Assembly: GCF_004681185.1 (NCBI RefSeq)
Contig: NZ_SRIF01000004.1
Span: forward strand, 1-64,000
Length of the DNA: 64,000 bases
Reading direction: 5' to 3'
Source of the DNA: Haloarcula amylovorans
Lineage (GTDB): Archaea; Halobacteriota; Halobacteria; Halobacteriales; Haloarculaceae
How positions within the stretch are numbered: position 1 is the stretch's first letter; every line of letters starts with the position of its first letter. The position numbers and the translations under genes are program-made. The notes beneath the pieces are model-generated. The model searched no databases and had not been told where the DNA came from. It saw only the letters and a list, made by a program, of their open reading frames with translations. This document shows positions 26,911 to 35,543 of this stretch, piece by piece.

Positions 26911-27672
26911 ATGTCATCGCAGGAAAACACGATAACTGCGACCAGAACGTCGTTCCGGGTGCTTGAGGCGCTCAAACGCCTTGACGGGGCGGGCGTGACG
27001 GCCGTGGCGACCGAGCTGGATACCGCGAAGAGCACCGTCCACAATCACCTGCGGACGCTCGAAGACGAGGGCTACGTCACTTGCGAGGGCGGGACCTACC
27101 GGGTTAGCCTCCGGTTTCTCGAACTCGGTGAGTACACTAGAAACCGGATGGACATCTACGAGAAAGCTCGTCCGGAGGTCGACTCGCTCGCCGAGGAGAC
27201 GGGCGAGATGGCGAACGCCGCCGTCGAAGAACACGGCGAAGGCGTCTACATCACGCGCGCGGAGGGAACGCAGGCAGTCAGCGTCGACACCTACGCTGGC
27301 AAGCGGGTGAAACTGCACTGCACCGCGCTTGGCAAGACGATTCTGGCACAGCTTCCCGAACGCCGAGTCGACGCCATCCTCGAAACGCACGGGTTACCCC
27401 GACGGACGGAGAACACCATCACCGACGCCGACGAACTGAAAGACGAACTCGACGAGATCCGCGACCGGGGGTACGCCTACGACCGCGAGGAACGACTGCC
27501 CGGACTCCGATGCGTGGCGGCTCCCATCGTGGCCGACAACGGAAACCTCATCGCGGCGCTCTCCGTCTCGGGGCCGACGACCCGCATCAAGGGTGACCGC
27601 TTCCACCAGGAGATTCCGGAGCTGCTCCGGTCCTCGGCCAACGTCATCGAGATAAATCTCGCCTATTCGTGA
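26911..27672 (+). CDS. IclR-family transcriptional regulator
   Basis: A 253-residue regulator with an N-terminal winged helix (residues about 8-65: FRVLEALKRLDGAGVTAVATELDTAKSTVHNHL is the helix-turn-helix region) and a C-terminal IclR ligand domain with the GKRVKLHCTALGKTILA segment and LIAALSVSGPTTRI. A TATA-like CTATATCCT (26882-26890) precedes the ATG by about 25 nt. In Haloferax the IclR protein XacR activates pentose catabolic genes; this one is next to the same kind of genes and may do the same, though the link is inference. It is transcribed in the same direction as the aldolase, kinase and Gfo6 genes. Confidence 0.9.
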   Translation: MSSQENTITATRTSFRVLEALKRLDGAGVTAVATELDTAKSTVHNHLRTLEDEGYVTCEGGTYRVSLRFLELGEYTRNRMDIYEKARPEVDSLAEETGEMANAAVEEHGEGVYITRAEGTQAVSVDTYAGKRVKLHCTALGKTILAQLPERRVDAILETHGLPRRTENTITDADELKDELDEIRDRGYAYDREERLPGLRCVAAPIVADNGNLIAALSVSGPTTRIKGDRFHQEIPELLRSSANVIEINLAYS

Positions 27673-28123
27673 TGTGTTACCGCGTCCCGCAGAACTGAAC
27701 GGCGGGATTGCGTCGACCTCCTGGTTCGTGTCGCCTCCACTCTGAATACCTCGATAGAACGCAACTTGCTGAACACGCGAAACACATCGAGCGTGCCACG
27801 AGAGGGCAATATGCGGCTCTAGAGGAGATTACGAGATATCTCCTCGAAATTATCTTGCGATTCTCTCACGAACCGAGATCACGGACTCCATCGCTCCCAG
27901 CCGGTGCGTTCGCTTTCAGTGACTGTTCGTTCAGGCGAGGCGAACACCGTTATATGCAATAAATAGTTATGGTCTGTGGGATGGAATAACAATAGTACAC
28001 GAGTTATTAGGAAATCGCTTCGGCGTTCCGCACGACGGATTTCACGTTCAGCAGACGTGAACGCTAGTCCCATCACATGCGATGAACGGTATCTTAATGC
28101 GCCGTGCTACCGAGACACGCTAT
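27673..28123. other. 451-bp intergenic region with a perfect inverted repeat
   Basis: No gene is seen. An 8-bp inverted repeat GAGGAGAT/ATCTCCTC (arms 27822-27829 and 27838-27845, 8-nt loop) lies about 150 nt after the IclR stop and may be a terminator hairpin or a regulator site. The right part is AT-rich (around 27950-27980), and a TATA-like ATCTTAATGC at 28090-28099 serves the aldolase gene at 28124. Confidence 0.4.
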
Positions 28124-28882
28124 ATGGCGTCTCAATCGCTCAGACGGCGACTCCTCGACGGGGAGACGGTCCTTGGCACGTTTCAGCTGTTAGATGCACC
28201 CATGGCCGCGGAGATGGCCGGCGTCGCCGGGCTGGACTTCACGATTCTCGACCAAGAGCACGGGCCGCTGACTGCGGAGACCTGCGTCGCGATGTGTGCG
28301 GCCGCACAGCAGGGCGGGGCCGCTCCCATCGTCCGCGTTCGGAACAACTCCGAGTCAGAGGTACAACGCGCCCTCGATATCGGGGCTGCCGGGGTCGAGA
28401 TTCCTCAGATAGAGACGGGTGAGGACGCCCGTGCGGCCGTCGAACACGCTCGTTTCGACCCCCTCGGATCGCGGGGTCTCTCCCCGAAGGTCCGTGCCGG
28501 TGGCTACACCGGGAGCGACGACTTCACCGAGCGACAGAACGAGGAGACGGTCGTCATTGTCCACATCGAGGGGGAGCGTGGCGTGGAGAATATCGGAGAT
28601 ATCGTCGAAGTCGACGGTATCGACGTGCTGTTTCTCGGTCCCTACGACATCTCTCAGTCCATCGGCATCCCGGGGCAGGTGCGAGACGACCGCGTCGAAG
28701 CGCTCATGGCCGAGGTCTGTGACCGGGCCGCCGACGCGGGAAAAGTCGTCGGGACGTACGCCGACGACGCCGAGATGGCCCGGCAGTGGATGGACGCAGG
28801 CGCACAGTACGTCGCCGTCAGCGTCGACGGAACGCTCCTCACTCGCGCCTTCGAAGACATCGTCGACGCGCTTGGGGAGTAG
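28124..28882 (+). CDS. HpcH/HpaI-family aldolase
   Basis: A 252-residue class II aldolase of the HpcH/HpaI family, which cleaves 2-keto-3-deoxy acids (for example 2-keto-3-deoxy-L-rhamnonate) to pyruvate or related keto acids plus an aldehyde. Motifs are [17 protein letters not shown], the metal and pyruvate site [25 protein letters not shown] and [11 protein letters not shown] chose the start at 28124 because the TATA-like box about 27 nt upstream leaves no leader; 28097 and 28082 are in-frame alternatives. It and Gfo6 (71 nt downstream) form a likely catabolic pair. Confidence 0.87.
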   Translation: MASQSLRRRLLDGETVLGTFQLLDAPMAAEMAGVAGLDFTILDQEHGPLTAETCVAMCAAAQQGGAAPIVRVRNNSESEVQRALDIGAAGVEIPQIETGEDARAAVEHARFDPLGSRGLSPKVRAGGYTGSDDFTERQNEETVVIVHIEGERGVENIGDIVEVDGIDVLFLGPYDISQSIGIPGQVRDDRVEALMAEVCDRAADAGKVVGTYADDAEMARQWMDAGAQYVAVSVDGTLLTRAFEDIVDALGE

Positions 28883-28952
28883 GGGCTGTGGGCGAACTCG
28901 ACGAGGACCAACTGCCCGACATTTCTTTTATCCCCACGGTCGATTGATCGCT

Positions 28953-30035
28953 ATGGACCTATCGGCGCTACTTGGAGATTTCGACCACCGCGACTGGCAG
29001 GACGTGACCGAGACAGACGACCCGATTCGCTTCGCCATGATCGGCGTCGGCTGGTGGACCCGTGAGCAGGCGATGCCGGCCGTCGAGTCGAGCGCCCTCT
29101 GTGAGACGACCGTGCTGGTCAGCGGCGACCGACAGAAAGCCGAGAACGCCGCGGCCAGCTCCGAAACCGTCGAGCACGCCATCTCCTACGAGGAGTTCCA
29201 CGACGGCGAGGCAAGCGACGCCTACGACGCCGTCTACGTCGTGACGCCGAACGCCTACCACCTGGAGTACGTCGAGACGGCCGCCGAACTCGGGAAGGCG
29301 GTTCTCTGCGAGAAGCCGATGGAGGCGACCATCGAACGCGCAGAGCGGATGGTCGAGGTGTGTGAGGACCACGACGCGACGCTGATGATCGCCTACCGGA
29401 TGCAGACCGAGCCGGCGGTCAGACGGGCGAAAGACCTGATCGAGGAGGGATACATCGGCGACCCGGTGTTCGTCCACGGCAACATGACGGAACCGATTCT
29501 GGAGTTAGTCCCCGACCCAGACCAGTGGCGACTGGACTGGGACGTTTCGGGCGGCTGTGCGGCGATGGACATCGGCATCTACTCGCTCAATACCGCCCGC
29601 TTTCTCTTAGACGCCGACCCCCTGCGGGTTCAGGGTTCTGTCGCGTCCGTCCAAGACGAGTTCGAGGACGTGCCCGACGAACACGCCGCCTTTCAGGTGG
29701 ACTTCCCTGACCACGTGTTCGCGCTCTGTACCGCTAGCCAGAACGCGACGATGGCGAGTCACATTCGCGTGACCGGGACCGAGGGACAGGTCCGCGTCGA
29801 ACCGGCCTTCTACCCGTGGGACGACCGGCAGCTCCACGTCTCCTGTGGCGACACCGACACCGAGATCGAGTTCGAGCAGATCGACCAGATGGAAGAGGAG
29901 TTCGAGTACTTCGCGCACTGTCTCCTGACCGACACCGACCCCCTCCCGGACGGCGAACACGGGCTGACCGATATCCGGACGATAAAGGCGGTCTACCACG
30001 CCGCCGAGTCGGGGCGCGCGGTGGACCTCGACTGA
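28953..30035 (+). CDS. gfo6: D-xylose 1-dehydrogenase-like, Gfo6 type (Gfo/Idh/MocA family)
   Basis: A 360-residue NAD(P)-dependent sugar dehydrogenase. It closely resembles the haloarchaeal D-xylose 1-dehydrogenase (XacA/Gfo6) in length and in segments such as [58 protein letters not shown] and [15 protein letters not shown]. The Rossmann GxGxW and the catalytic EKP lysine are intact. It would oxidise a pentose to its lactone. The ATG at 28953 follows TATA-like TTTTATCC (28925-28932) by about 23 nt; the much longer upstream frame is an artefact. Substrate range is inferred from resemblance. Confidence 0.88.
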   Translation: MDLSALLGDFDHRDWQDVTETDDPIRFAMIGVGWWTREQAMPAVESSALCETTVLVSGDRQKAENAAASSETVEHAISYEEFHDGEASDAYDAVYVVTPNAYHLEYVETAAELGKAVLCEKPMEATIERAERMVEVCEDHDATLMIAYRMQTEPAVRRAKDLIEEGYIGDPVFVHGNMTEPILELVPDPDQWRLDWDVSGGCAAMDIGIYSLNTARFLLDADPLRVQGSVASVQDEFEDVPDEHAAFQVDFPDHVFALCTASQNATMASHIRVTGTEGQVRVEPAFYPWDDRQLHVSCGDTDTEIEFEQIDQMEEEFEYFAHCLLTDTDPLPDGEHGLTDIRTIKAVYHAAESGRAVDLD

Positions 30036-30114
30036 TACGGATTGTTGTAGTCTCTTCCCGGTATCCTCGGGACCGGTGCGACGAGTACCGGTAAACAGCT
30101 ACAACAATCCGTAT
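30035..30114. repeat. 80-bp palindromic element with perfect 16-bp inverted ends
   Basis: The left arm ATACGGATTGTTGTAG (30035-30050) is exactly the reverse complement of 30099-30114. The inner parts are also roughly complementary (left CCCGGTATCC against right TACCGGT in reverse), so the whole 80 bp can fold into a long hairpin. It begins on the last base of the gfo6 stop codon and lies between two convergent genes. It may be a small non-autonomous mobile element (MITE-like), a dispersed palindrome or a bidirectional terminator. I cannot test copy number from one window; only one copy occurs here. Confidence 0.75.
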
Positions 30115-30132
30115 GAGGCGGCGACCGAGTGG

Positions 30133-31218
30133 TCAGCCGAAGTACTCGCTGAGGTAGTCCGAGGCGTTGTCTTGCGTGACCTCCAACCCGTCGATGACGA
30201 CGGTGTCCTCGACGGATTCGCCGGCGAGGTGAGCCTTCCCGCTCTCGATGGCCGTGTTGACCATCTCCTCGGGGAGCTGTGCGATGGTGCCGTAGTACTG
30301 GTTGTCGGCGAACCGTTGCACCCACGCCTCGGTACCGTCGATGCCAGTGACAGGAACCGACATGTTGGCGTTGGAGAGCGCCTGGTGGACGCCGAGCGCC
30401 ATCAGGTCGTTCTGGCAGAAGACGCCGTCGATCTCGTCGCCGTACTGCGTGATGAAGTCCTCCATCACGCTCAGGGCGTTCTGTGTCGAGAACTCGCCGG
30501 TCTGGCTGGCGAGTCGGTTCAGGCTGTCGTTGTCGTCGACCGCCTGCTGGAATCCCTCGCCGCGCTCGTTCGTCACGCTCGCGCCCGGCGTCCCTTCCAG
30601 TTGGACGACGTTGTAGGTGTCGGCGTCGCCGCTCTCCTGCATGAAGGAGAGACAGAGTTCGGTCGAACGCTGGCCGAGCTGGACGTTGTCGGAGGCGACG
30701 TACGTGACCGTCTCCCCCTGGGCGACGTTGCGGTCGATGGCGACGACGGGGATGTCAGCCTCGTTAGCCTGTCGGATGGCGTTGATGACGCCCTCGGCCG
30801 TGATGGCCGATATCATCAGGAAGTCCACCTCGTTCGAGATTGCCGCCTCGACGTCCGAGACTTGCTGGCTCTGGGAGTTGCCGGCGTCGTAGAACGCCGA
30901 GTCTGAGGATATCATCCCGTCGTTCTTGGCCTGATTGAAGGCGTTCTCCATCCGCGCGAAGAACGTGAATTCGAGCGACGGCACCGAGAGCGCGACGGTT
31001 GGCGTGGACCCACCGGCGGTCGTTCCGCCCTCGGTTCCGTCGGTGGTTCCGGTACCGCCGTCGCCGGTCGTTCCGGTGCCACCGTCACCGGCGGTTCCAT
31101 CGCCACCGTCGCCACCATCGCCACCATCGCCGCCGTCGCCACCGCAACCGGCGAGCATGGCTGTCCCGGCAATCGCGCCGCTGCGGATAAACGTCCGTCT
31201 GCGGATGTCTCGTGACAT
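30133..31218 (-). CDS. CUT2 sugar-binding lipoprotein, second system
   Basis: A 361-residue exported sugar-binding lipoprotein. The twin-arginine motif is RRTF (residues 7-10) in RRRTFIR. The lipobox LAGC ends at Cys25, with a glycine-rich linker to about residue 70. The mature part is the LacI-like sugar-binding fold (VDFLMISAITAEGVINAIRQANEADIPVVAIDRN and DGVFCQNDLMALGVHQAL). A TATA-like CTTTTAATCG (about 31243-31252) precedes the ATG by about 27 nt. The permease gene lies 72 nt upstream on the same strand, but the TATA here shows separate initiation. The sequence differs clearly from the first CUT2 binding protein. Confidence 0.93.
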   Translation of the reverse strand: MSRDIRRRTFIRSGAIAGTAMLAGCGGDGGDGGDGGDGGDGTAGDGGTGTTGDGGTGTTDGTEGGTTAGGSTPTVALSVPSLEFTFFARMENAFNQAKNDGMISSDSAFYDAGNSQSQQVSDVEAAISNEVDFLMISAITAEGVINAIRQANEADIPVVAIDRNVAQGETVTYVASDNVQLGQRSTELCLSFMQESGDADTYNVVQLEGTPGASVTNERGEGFQQAVDDNDSLNRLASQTGEFSTQNALSVMEDFITQYGDEIDGVFCQNDLMALGVHQALSNANMSVPVTGIDGTEAWVQRFADNQYYGTIAQLPEEMVNTAIESGKAHLAGESVEDTVVIDGLEVTQDNASDYLSEYFG

Positions 31219-31290
31219 ACGCTAGCGTGTTTCGCGCCGTCGATTAAAAGAAGTATCGGTAAATATGATGTACTTCTCAGTTATCGATTC

Positions 31291-32277
31291 TCAGTCCTGT
31301 CCGACAACGTTTGCGAGGACGGCAAGCATCAGGACGATCCCCTGTGCGACGAGTCGCCCGGATGGGTCGACGCCCATGAGGTTCAACCCGTTTCCGAGGA
31401 CGCCGAGGATGAGTACGCCGATGAGCGTCCCGACCATGTTGCCCGACCCGCCGAAGAGGTCGGCACCGCCGAGGATGACCGCGGCGATCGGTGGGAGCAG
31501 GAGGCTCGCACCCATCGTCGGGACGGCGCTGCCGAGGCGGCCAAGCGTCACAAGTCCCGCGATGGCCGCGAACACGCCCGAGATGACGAGTGTGCCCAGA
31601 CGAACTGCCATGACGTTGATACCCATGCGCTCTGCGGCGGTGCGGTCGCCGCCGATGGCGTAGATGTACAGGCCGAACTTCGTGTAGGAGAGTATCAACT
31701 GCGAGACGATGAGCAGGGAGAGGAAGACGAGGACGATGCTCGGAAAGCCGAAGACGCTGGAACCGCCGATCGCCGTTATTGACTCCGGCAGGCCGATGAT
31801 GGGACGGTTGTTGGAGACGATGAGGCCGAAGCCGTCCGCGAGAAAGAGCATCGCCAGCGTCGTCATGAAGGAGGGGACGCCGAAGCGGGCGGTGACGTAC
31901 CCCGAGACGGTCCCGAACGCCGCGCCGAGGGCCAGGCCGGCGAGGATAGCGAGCGGCACCGGGACGGCGAACCCCTCGAAAAGGCGCGCGCCGACAGCGA
32001 GCGTGGCGATGGTCAGCCCCGAGACTTCCATCACCTGTGCGATACTCAGGTCGATCTCGGCACAGAGGATGGGGAAGGTTACGCCGATCGCCATGATCCC
32101 GATTATCGACACCTGTTGGAGGACGTTCACCTGGTTGCCGACCGTGAGAAATCGGTCGTTCAGGAGAGCGAACGCCACGTACAATCCAACGAGCCCGATG
32201 ATCGGTCCGTACTGACTGATAGCGTTGACAGTCAGTCTGTCCCGAAAGAGCGAGGCGTCGGCTACCGATTGCGACAT
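31291..32277 (-). CDS. CUT2 sugar ABC transporter permease, second system
   Basis: A 328-residue membrane protein with about ten hydrophobic helices. It has the family block CAEIDLSIAQVMEVSGL and the ATPase-contact region GYVTARFGVPSFMTTLAMLFLADG, plus PIAAVILGGADLFGGSGNMVG near the end. A strong TATA-like ATATAATATC (about 32301-32310) lies 25-30 nt upstream. Its ATPase partner is encoded divergently, starting at 32414, with 136 nt between the two starts, an arrangement different from the first system. Confidence 0.92.
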   Translation of the reverse strand: MSQSVADASLFRDRLTVNAISQYGPIIGLVGLYVAFALLNDRFLTVGNQVNVLQQVSIIGIMAIGVTFPILCAEIDLSIAQVMEVSGLTIATLAVGARLFEGFAVPVPLAILAGLALGAAFGTVSGYVTARFGVPSFMTTLAMLFLADGFGLIVSNNRPIIGLPESITAIGGSSVFGFPSIVLVFLSLLIVSQLILSYTKFGLYIYAIGGDRTAAERMGINVMAVRLGTLVISGVFAAIAGLVTLGRLGSAVPTMGASLLLPPIAAVILGGADLFGGSGNMVGTLIGVLILGVLGNGLNLMGVDPSGRLVAQGIVLMLAVLANVVGQD

Positions 32278-32413
32278 GGAAAGTTCGTTTCGACGGCGAG
32301 ATATTATATCTTTGGGGATTGTGAACGCTCAGCATAGTCTGGGCGCGCCTCGTTTTCGGGAGATGGCACCTATAGACCGAACGCTTTTACTGTCACGTGA
32401 ACACATACCGTGC
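32278..32413. promoter_or_regulatory. Divergent promoter region of the second CUT2 transporter
   Basis: The 136-bp region separates the leftward permease and rightward ATPase genes. It holds a TATA-like ATATAATATC for the permease (minus strand, 32301-32310, inside the near-dyad GATATTATATC) and a TATA-like CTTTTACTG (about 32383-32391) for the ATPase, each about 25-30 nt from its ATG. One regulator bound between them could control both. Confidence 0.5.
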
Positions 32414-33211
32414 ATGGCGAACGCCAGTCGGAGCGACACAGACCATATCGTCGAGATGAAGGGAATCACCAAGACTTTCGGCGAAGTGGTCGCACTGCGG
32501 GACGTGACGTTCGAACTCCGCCGAAACGAGGTGCTCGCGCTGGCGGGCGACAACGGGGCTGGCAAATCGACGCTCATCAAGTGTTTAGCCGGTGCGCTCA
32601 GACCGAACTCGGGGACGATTCGCGTAGACGGCGAGGTCGTCGAGATACGGAACCCGCGACAGGCCAAAGCGCTCGGCATCGAGACGACGTTTCAGGATCT
32701 CGCGATCGCGGGGAACCTTACCGTGACACAGAACATCTTTCTGGGGCGTGAGGAGATTTCCGGCCCGGACACGATGCTGGGCGTCCTCGACAAGCGCGCG
32801 ATGCGAGAGCGCGCCCGTGAGCTTCTAGAGAACTTAGAGATCCACGTCGACGTAGACGAGAAGGTGGCGAACCTCTCGGGGGGCGAACGGCAGCTGGTGA
32901 GCATCTCGCGGACGCTGCTCTCGGACCCGAAGATCGTCATCATGGACGAACCGACGAGCGCCCTCTCCGTCGAGGGGGCCGAGCGCGTCCTCGAGCTCAT
33001 CTCGCAGATGCAGAGTCAGGGCATCTCGATCATCCTCATCTCGCACAACCTCGATTACGTTCAGCGGGCGGCTGATCGCATCCATATCCTTCATCAGGGC
33101 CGTAGCGCTGGCGTCATCGACGGACCGACCGCGGACCGGGACGACATCGTCAGTCGGATGGTCGGCGGCATGCCCGACGAGGAACGGGGAGAACAGCCCG
33201 CCGATGTCTGA
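32414..33211 (+). CDS. CUT2 sugar ABC transporter ATP-binding protein, second system
   Basis: A 265-residue single-module ATPase. It shows Walker A GDNGAGKST, the Q-loop ETTFQDLAI, signature LSGGERQLV, Walker B VIMDEPTSALS and a switch His in ISHN. The ATG at 32414 is preferred to the long upstream frame, which covers the divergent promoter region. It is close to the ATPase at 21873-22703, so the two transporters are likely paralogous. It converges on the UspA gene, 14 nt apart. Confidence 0.92.
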   Translation: MANASRSDTDHIVEMKGITKTFGEVVALRDVTFELRRNEVLALAGDNGAGKSTLIKCLAGALRPNSGTIRVDGEVVEIRNPRQAKALGIETTFQDLAIAGNLTVTQNIFLGREEISGPDTMLGVLDKRAMRERARELLENLEIHVDVDEKVANLSGGERQLVSISRTLLSDPKIVIMDEPTSALSVEGAERVLELISQMQSQGISIILISHNLDYVQRAADRIHILHQGRSAGVIDGPTADRDDIVSRMVGGMPDEERGEQPADV

Positions 33212-33225
33212 CCGGTATCTGCCCG

Positions 33226-33681
33226 TTACTCCTGTTTGACGTACAGGACCGGACCCGGCGCGTTCAACAGCACCTGCTGTGCGTGGTCGCCGAACATCGC
33301 CTTCCCGGCCGGCGACCGCTTCGTCCCGCTGACGACGACCATGTCTGTGTCGAACTCGTTGACTTTGCGGACGATCTGGTCCGACGGCTGTCCGCCGGCG
33401 ACGCCGCGGATCTCGAAGTCGATACCGCGCTCCTCGAACATCTCGACAGGAACGCGCACGCTGTCGTGGCGCTCTGCGACCTCGTCAGGCGAGAGACCGC
33501 CGCTGGTCTGGTCGATGCCCATCTGGTCCAGCAGCTCGTCGTACTCGTCGCGCGGGAACACGTACAGGATGTACACCGTCGCACCCGCCGGTTCGGCGAT
33601 GTCTGCAGTGGCGTCGACGAGGCCGTCGAGGGAGTTCCAGTCGTCCGGTCCGACCGACAACAGGATTCGTTCCAGTGCCAT
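33226..33681 (-). CDS. Universal stress protein, UspA family
   Basis: A 151-residue UspA-like protein of the nucleotide-binding alpha/beta fold. It begins with the family strand ERILLSVGPDD and ends with GTKRSPAGKAMFGDHAQQVLLNAPGPVLYVK. This last part resembles the ATP-binding motif G-x2-G-x9-G(S/T), but the final small residue is not the canonical Ser, so ATP binding is uncertain. Haloarchaeal genomes carry many copies, often beside transporters. The role here may be to modulate transport or stress response; it is not specific. Confidence 0.88.
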   Translation of the reverse strand: MALERILLSVGPDDWNSLDGLVDATADIAEPAGATVYILYVFPRDEYDELLDQMGIDQTSGGLSPDEVAERHDSVRVPVEMFEERGIDFEIRGVAGGQPSDQIVRKVNEFDTDMVVVSGTKRSPAGKAMFGDHAQQVLLNAPGPVLYVKQE

Positions 33682-33730
33682 ACGTCCGATTCACTGGTGT
33701 CTCAATTAATTGTTTTGGCAGCCACCGCCG

Positions 33731-34603
33731 TCAGGACTCGTGAACATCCTCAAACGTCCGGTGGGCCAGATACGAATAATCCCGCGCGGAGAGGAACGGG
33801 ACTTCTTCGACCCACGAGAGACAGTCCTCGTAGGTCGCCCAGTCGTCCATCCACGGGTAGTCCGACCCGAGCATCAGACGCTTGGGCCCGAACCACTCGG
33901 TGAGGTGGCGCACGTAGTCCCAGAGGTCCTCGTAGGGCCACCCCGACTCGCTGGAGCGCGGGAGCGAGCTCACCTTAACGGCGACGTTCTCGTGGCTGGC
34001 CAGCGACTCGAAGTCGGTCCACGGCTCCTCGTCGGGGTCGGTGGTCTCGTCGGGAAACGCCATGTGGTCGATGACGAGTTGCACGTCGGGATAGCGCCCG
34101 GCCAGTGTCTCGATCATCGATAGCTGCTCGGCCTTCGGGAAGACGAAGATGGCGGCGTCCTGGGCCGTCGCCTCGTCCCAGACCGGTGCCAACTCGTCGT
34201 CGAGAATCCAGTCCGCCGTCCGGTCGAGTTCCGTGGAGTGCTCCTCGTAGCGCAGGCAGGCGTGCATCCTCACGCCGAGCATTCGGTCGTGGCCGACGAC
34301 GCGGCGGAGGGCGGCCCGCACCGCCTCGGGGTCGTCCTGATAGAAGTCCATCAGGCCGACGCCCCACAGCCGGTCGGGGTGGGCTTCGATAGCGCGCATC
34401 GTGTATTCGTTGGCACGGACACCGCGGCCGTACATCGGCGTCGTGACCACGACGCTCTCCTCGACGCCGGCGGTGTCCATATCGGCAATCAGGTCGTGGG
34501 CGGTGTACGAACCCGCCCATCCCGGCGGGAGAATCTCAGCCGACCACGGCAGTTCCTCGGTGTCTGCTCCCCACGCGTGCGTGTGTGTGTCTACGAATTT
34601 CAT
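33731..34603 (-). CDS. Amidohydrolase-family lactonase or hydrolase
   Basis: A 290-residue amidohydrolase-2 (TIM-barrel) protein. It begins with the metal-binding DTHTHAWG; VIDHMAFPDE and the conserved Asp in GSDYPWMDD follow. This family includes L-fuconolactonase, L-rhamnono-lactonase and related sugar-lactone hydrolases. Beside the SDR (4 nt upstream) and opposite the sugar-acid dehydratase it is best read as the lactonase of an oxidative sugar route. The longer upstream frame (to 34717) overlaps the SDR and is rejected. Confidence 0.82.
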   Translation of the reverse strand: MKFVDTHTHAWGADTEELPWSAEILPPGWAGSYTAHDLIADMDTAGVEESVVVTTPMYGRGVRANEYTMRAIEAHPDRLWGVGLMDFYQDDPEAVRAALRRVVGHDRMLGVRMHACLRYEEHSTELDRTADWILDDELAPVWDEATAQDAAIFVFPKAEQLSMIETLAGRYPDVQLVIDHMAFPDETTDPDEEPWTDFESLASHENVAVKVSSLPRSSESGWPYEDLWDYVRHLTEWFGPKRLMLGSDYPWMDDWATYEDCLSWVEEVPFLSARDYSYLAHRTFEDVHES

Positions 34604-34607
34604 GAAA

Positions 34608-35414
34608 TCACTCCAAGTTACCGCCGCCGCTGACCCGCAGGACATCGCCGACGACGTAGGACGCTCTGTCGCTTGCGAGGAACAGCACCGCGTCGGCGAG
34701 GTCCGAGGGCTGGCCAAGACGGCCGATTGGACGTTTCTCGCCGCGTTCGCGCAGAATCTCTTCAGCCGTCTTCTCGGGGTGCTCTTTCGCTTCCATCTCG
34801 GCCTCGTGGCGGGTCTGGGCCGTCTCGGTCACGTCCGTCGAGATGGCGTTCATCCGGATGCCGTGTTCGGCCAGTTCCTGTGCCATCCGCCACGTCAGGC
34901 CGTTGATGGACGTCTTCGAGATGCCATAGAAGCCGAACAGGCCGGTCCGCCGGTCACCGGCCTGACTGGTGTGGTTGACGATGCTCCCCTCGATGCCCGC
35001 TTCTATCATGTGGGCCGCGACGAGTTTCGACGCGTAGTACTGCGCCCTGACGTTGATATTCATCGTCGTGTCCCAGTCTTCGAGGGATGCTTCGACGAGC
35101 GACGCCTCCTCGGGCCAGACAGCGGCGTTGTTCACTAACAGGTCTATCTCCCCGAAAGCGTCGATGGCACGTTCGACGAGGTGTTCGATAGCTGCTGGGT
35201 CGCCCACGTCCGCGGCGATGCCGATAACCTCGCCTGCCCCCGCCTCTCCCAACTCCTCGGCGACGGCTTCGACTTCGGACTCCGATCGGGAGTTGACGAC
35301 GACGTTCGCGTCGGCCTCGGCCAGTCCCGCGGCGATCCCCCGGCCGATGCCCTTCGTAGAGCCGGTGACGATAGCGGACTCACCGCTGTAGTCGTACTCG
35401 GTTTGGCCTACCAT
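34608..35414 (-). CDS. SDR-family sugar dehydrogenase
   Basis: A 268-residue classical SDR. It has TGSTKGIGRG, NNAAVW in place of NNAG, a Ser in NHTSQAGD and YGISK as the catalytic Tyr/Lys pair. The end is the usual YVVGDVLRVSGGGNLE. It stops 4 nt before the lactonase start on the same strand, so dehydrogenase and lactonase would be made together: oxidation of a sugar to its lactone, then hydrolysis to the aldonate. The upstream in-frame read-through to 36323 is an artefact of GC-rich antisense DNA. The substrate may be L-fucose, L-rhamnose or an arabinose-type sugar. Confidence 0.87.
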   Translation of the reverse strand: MVGQTEYDYSGESAIVTGSTKGIGRGIAAGLAEADANVVVNSRSESEVEAVAEELGEAGAGEVIGIAADVGDPAAIEHLVERAIDAFGEIDLLVNNAAVWPEEASLVEASLEDWDTTMNINVRAQYYASKLVAAHMIEAGIEGSIVNHTSQAGDRRTGLFGFYGISKTSINGLTWRMAQELAEHGIRMNAISTDVTETAQTRHEAEMEAKEHPEKTAEEILRERGEKRPIGRLGQPSDLADAVLFLASDRASYVVGDVLRVSGGGNLE

Positions 35415-35543
35415 AGCATACCCGACTCGCCGTGCGATGAAGAATCCACCGGTGATTCGCGGGCAGTCGTGGACCGCTTCCGCTCTCGGCAACACCACCG
35501 GGGAGCACACACGTTTATTGCGATGGTGTCTCATGGTATTCGT

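Noticed and set aside
28419..28952. N-terminal part of a 538-codon frame before Gfo6
   Set aside because: It overlaps the HpaI-type aldolase in another frame and has a Ser/Arg-rich composition; the real start is 28953 with a TATA box.
35181..35543. Upstream part of the dehydratase frame
   Set aside because: It covers the SDR gene on the other strand and reads through the divergent promoter; the family starts at 35544.
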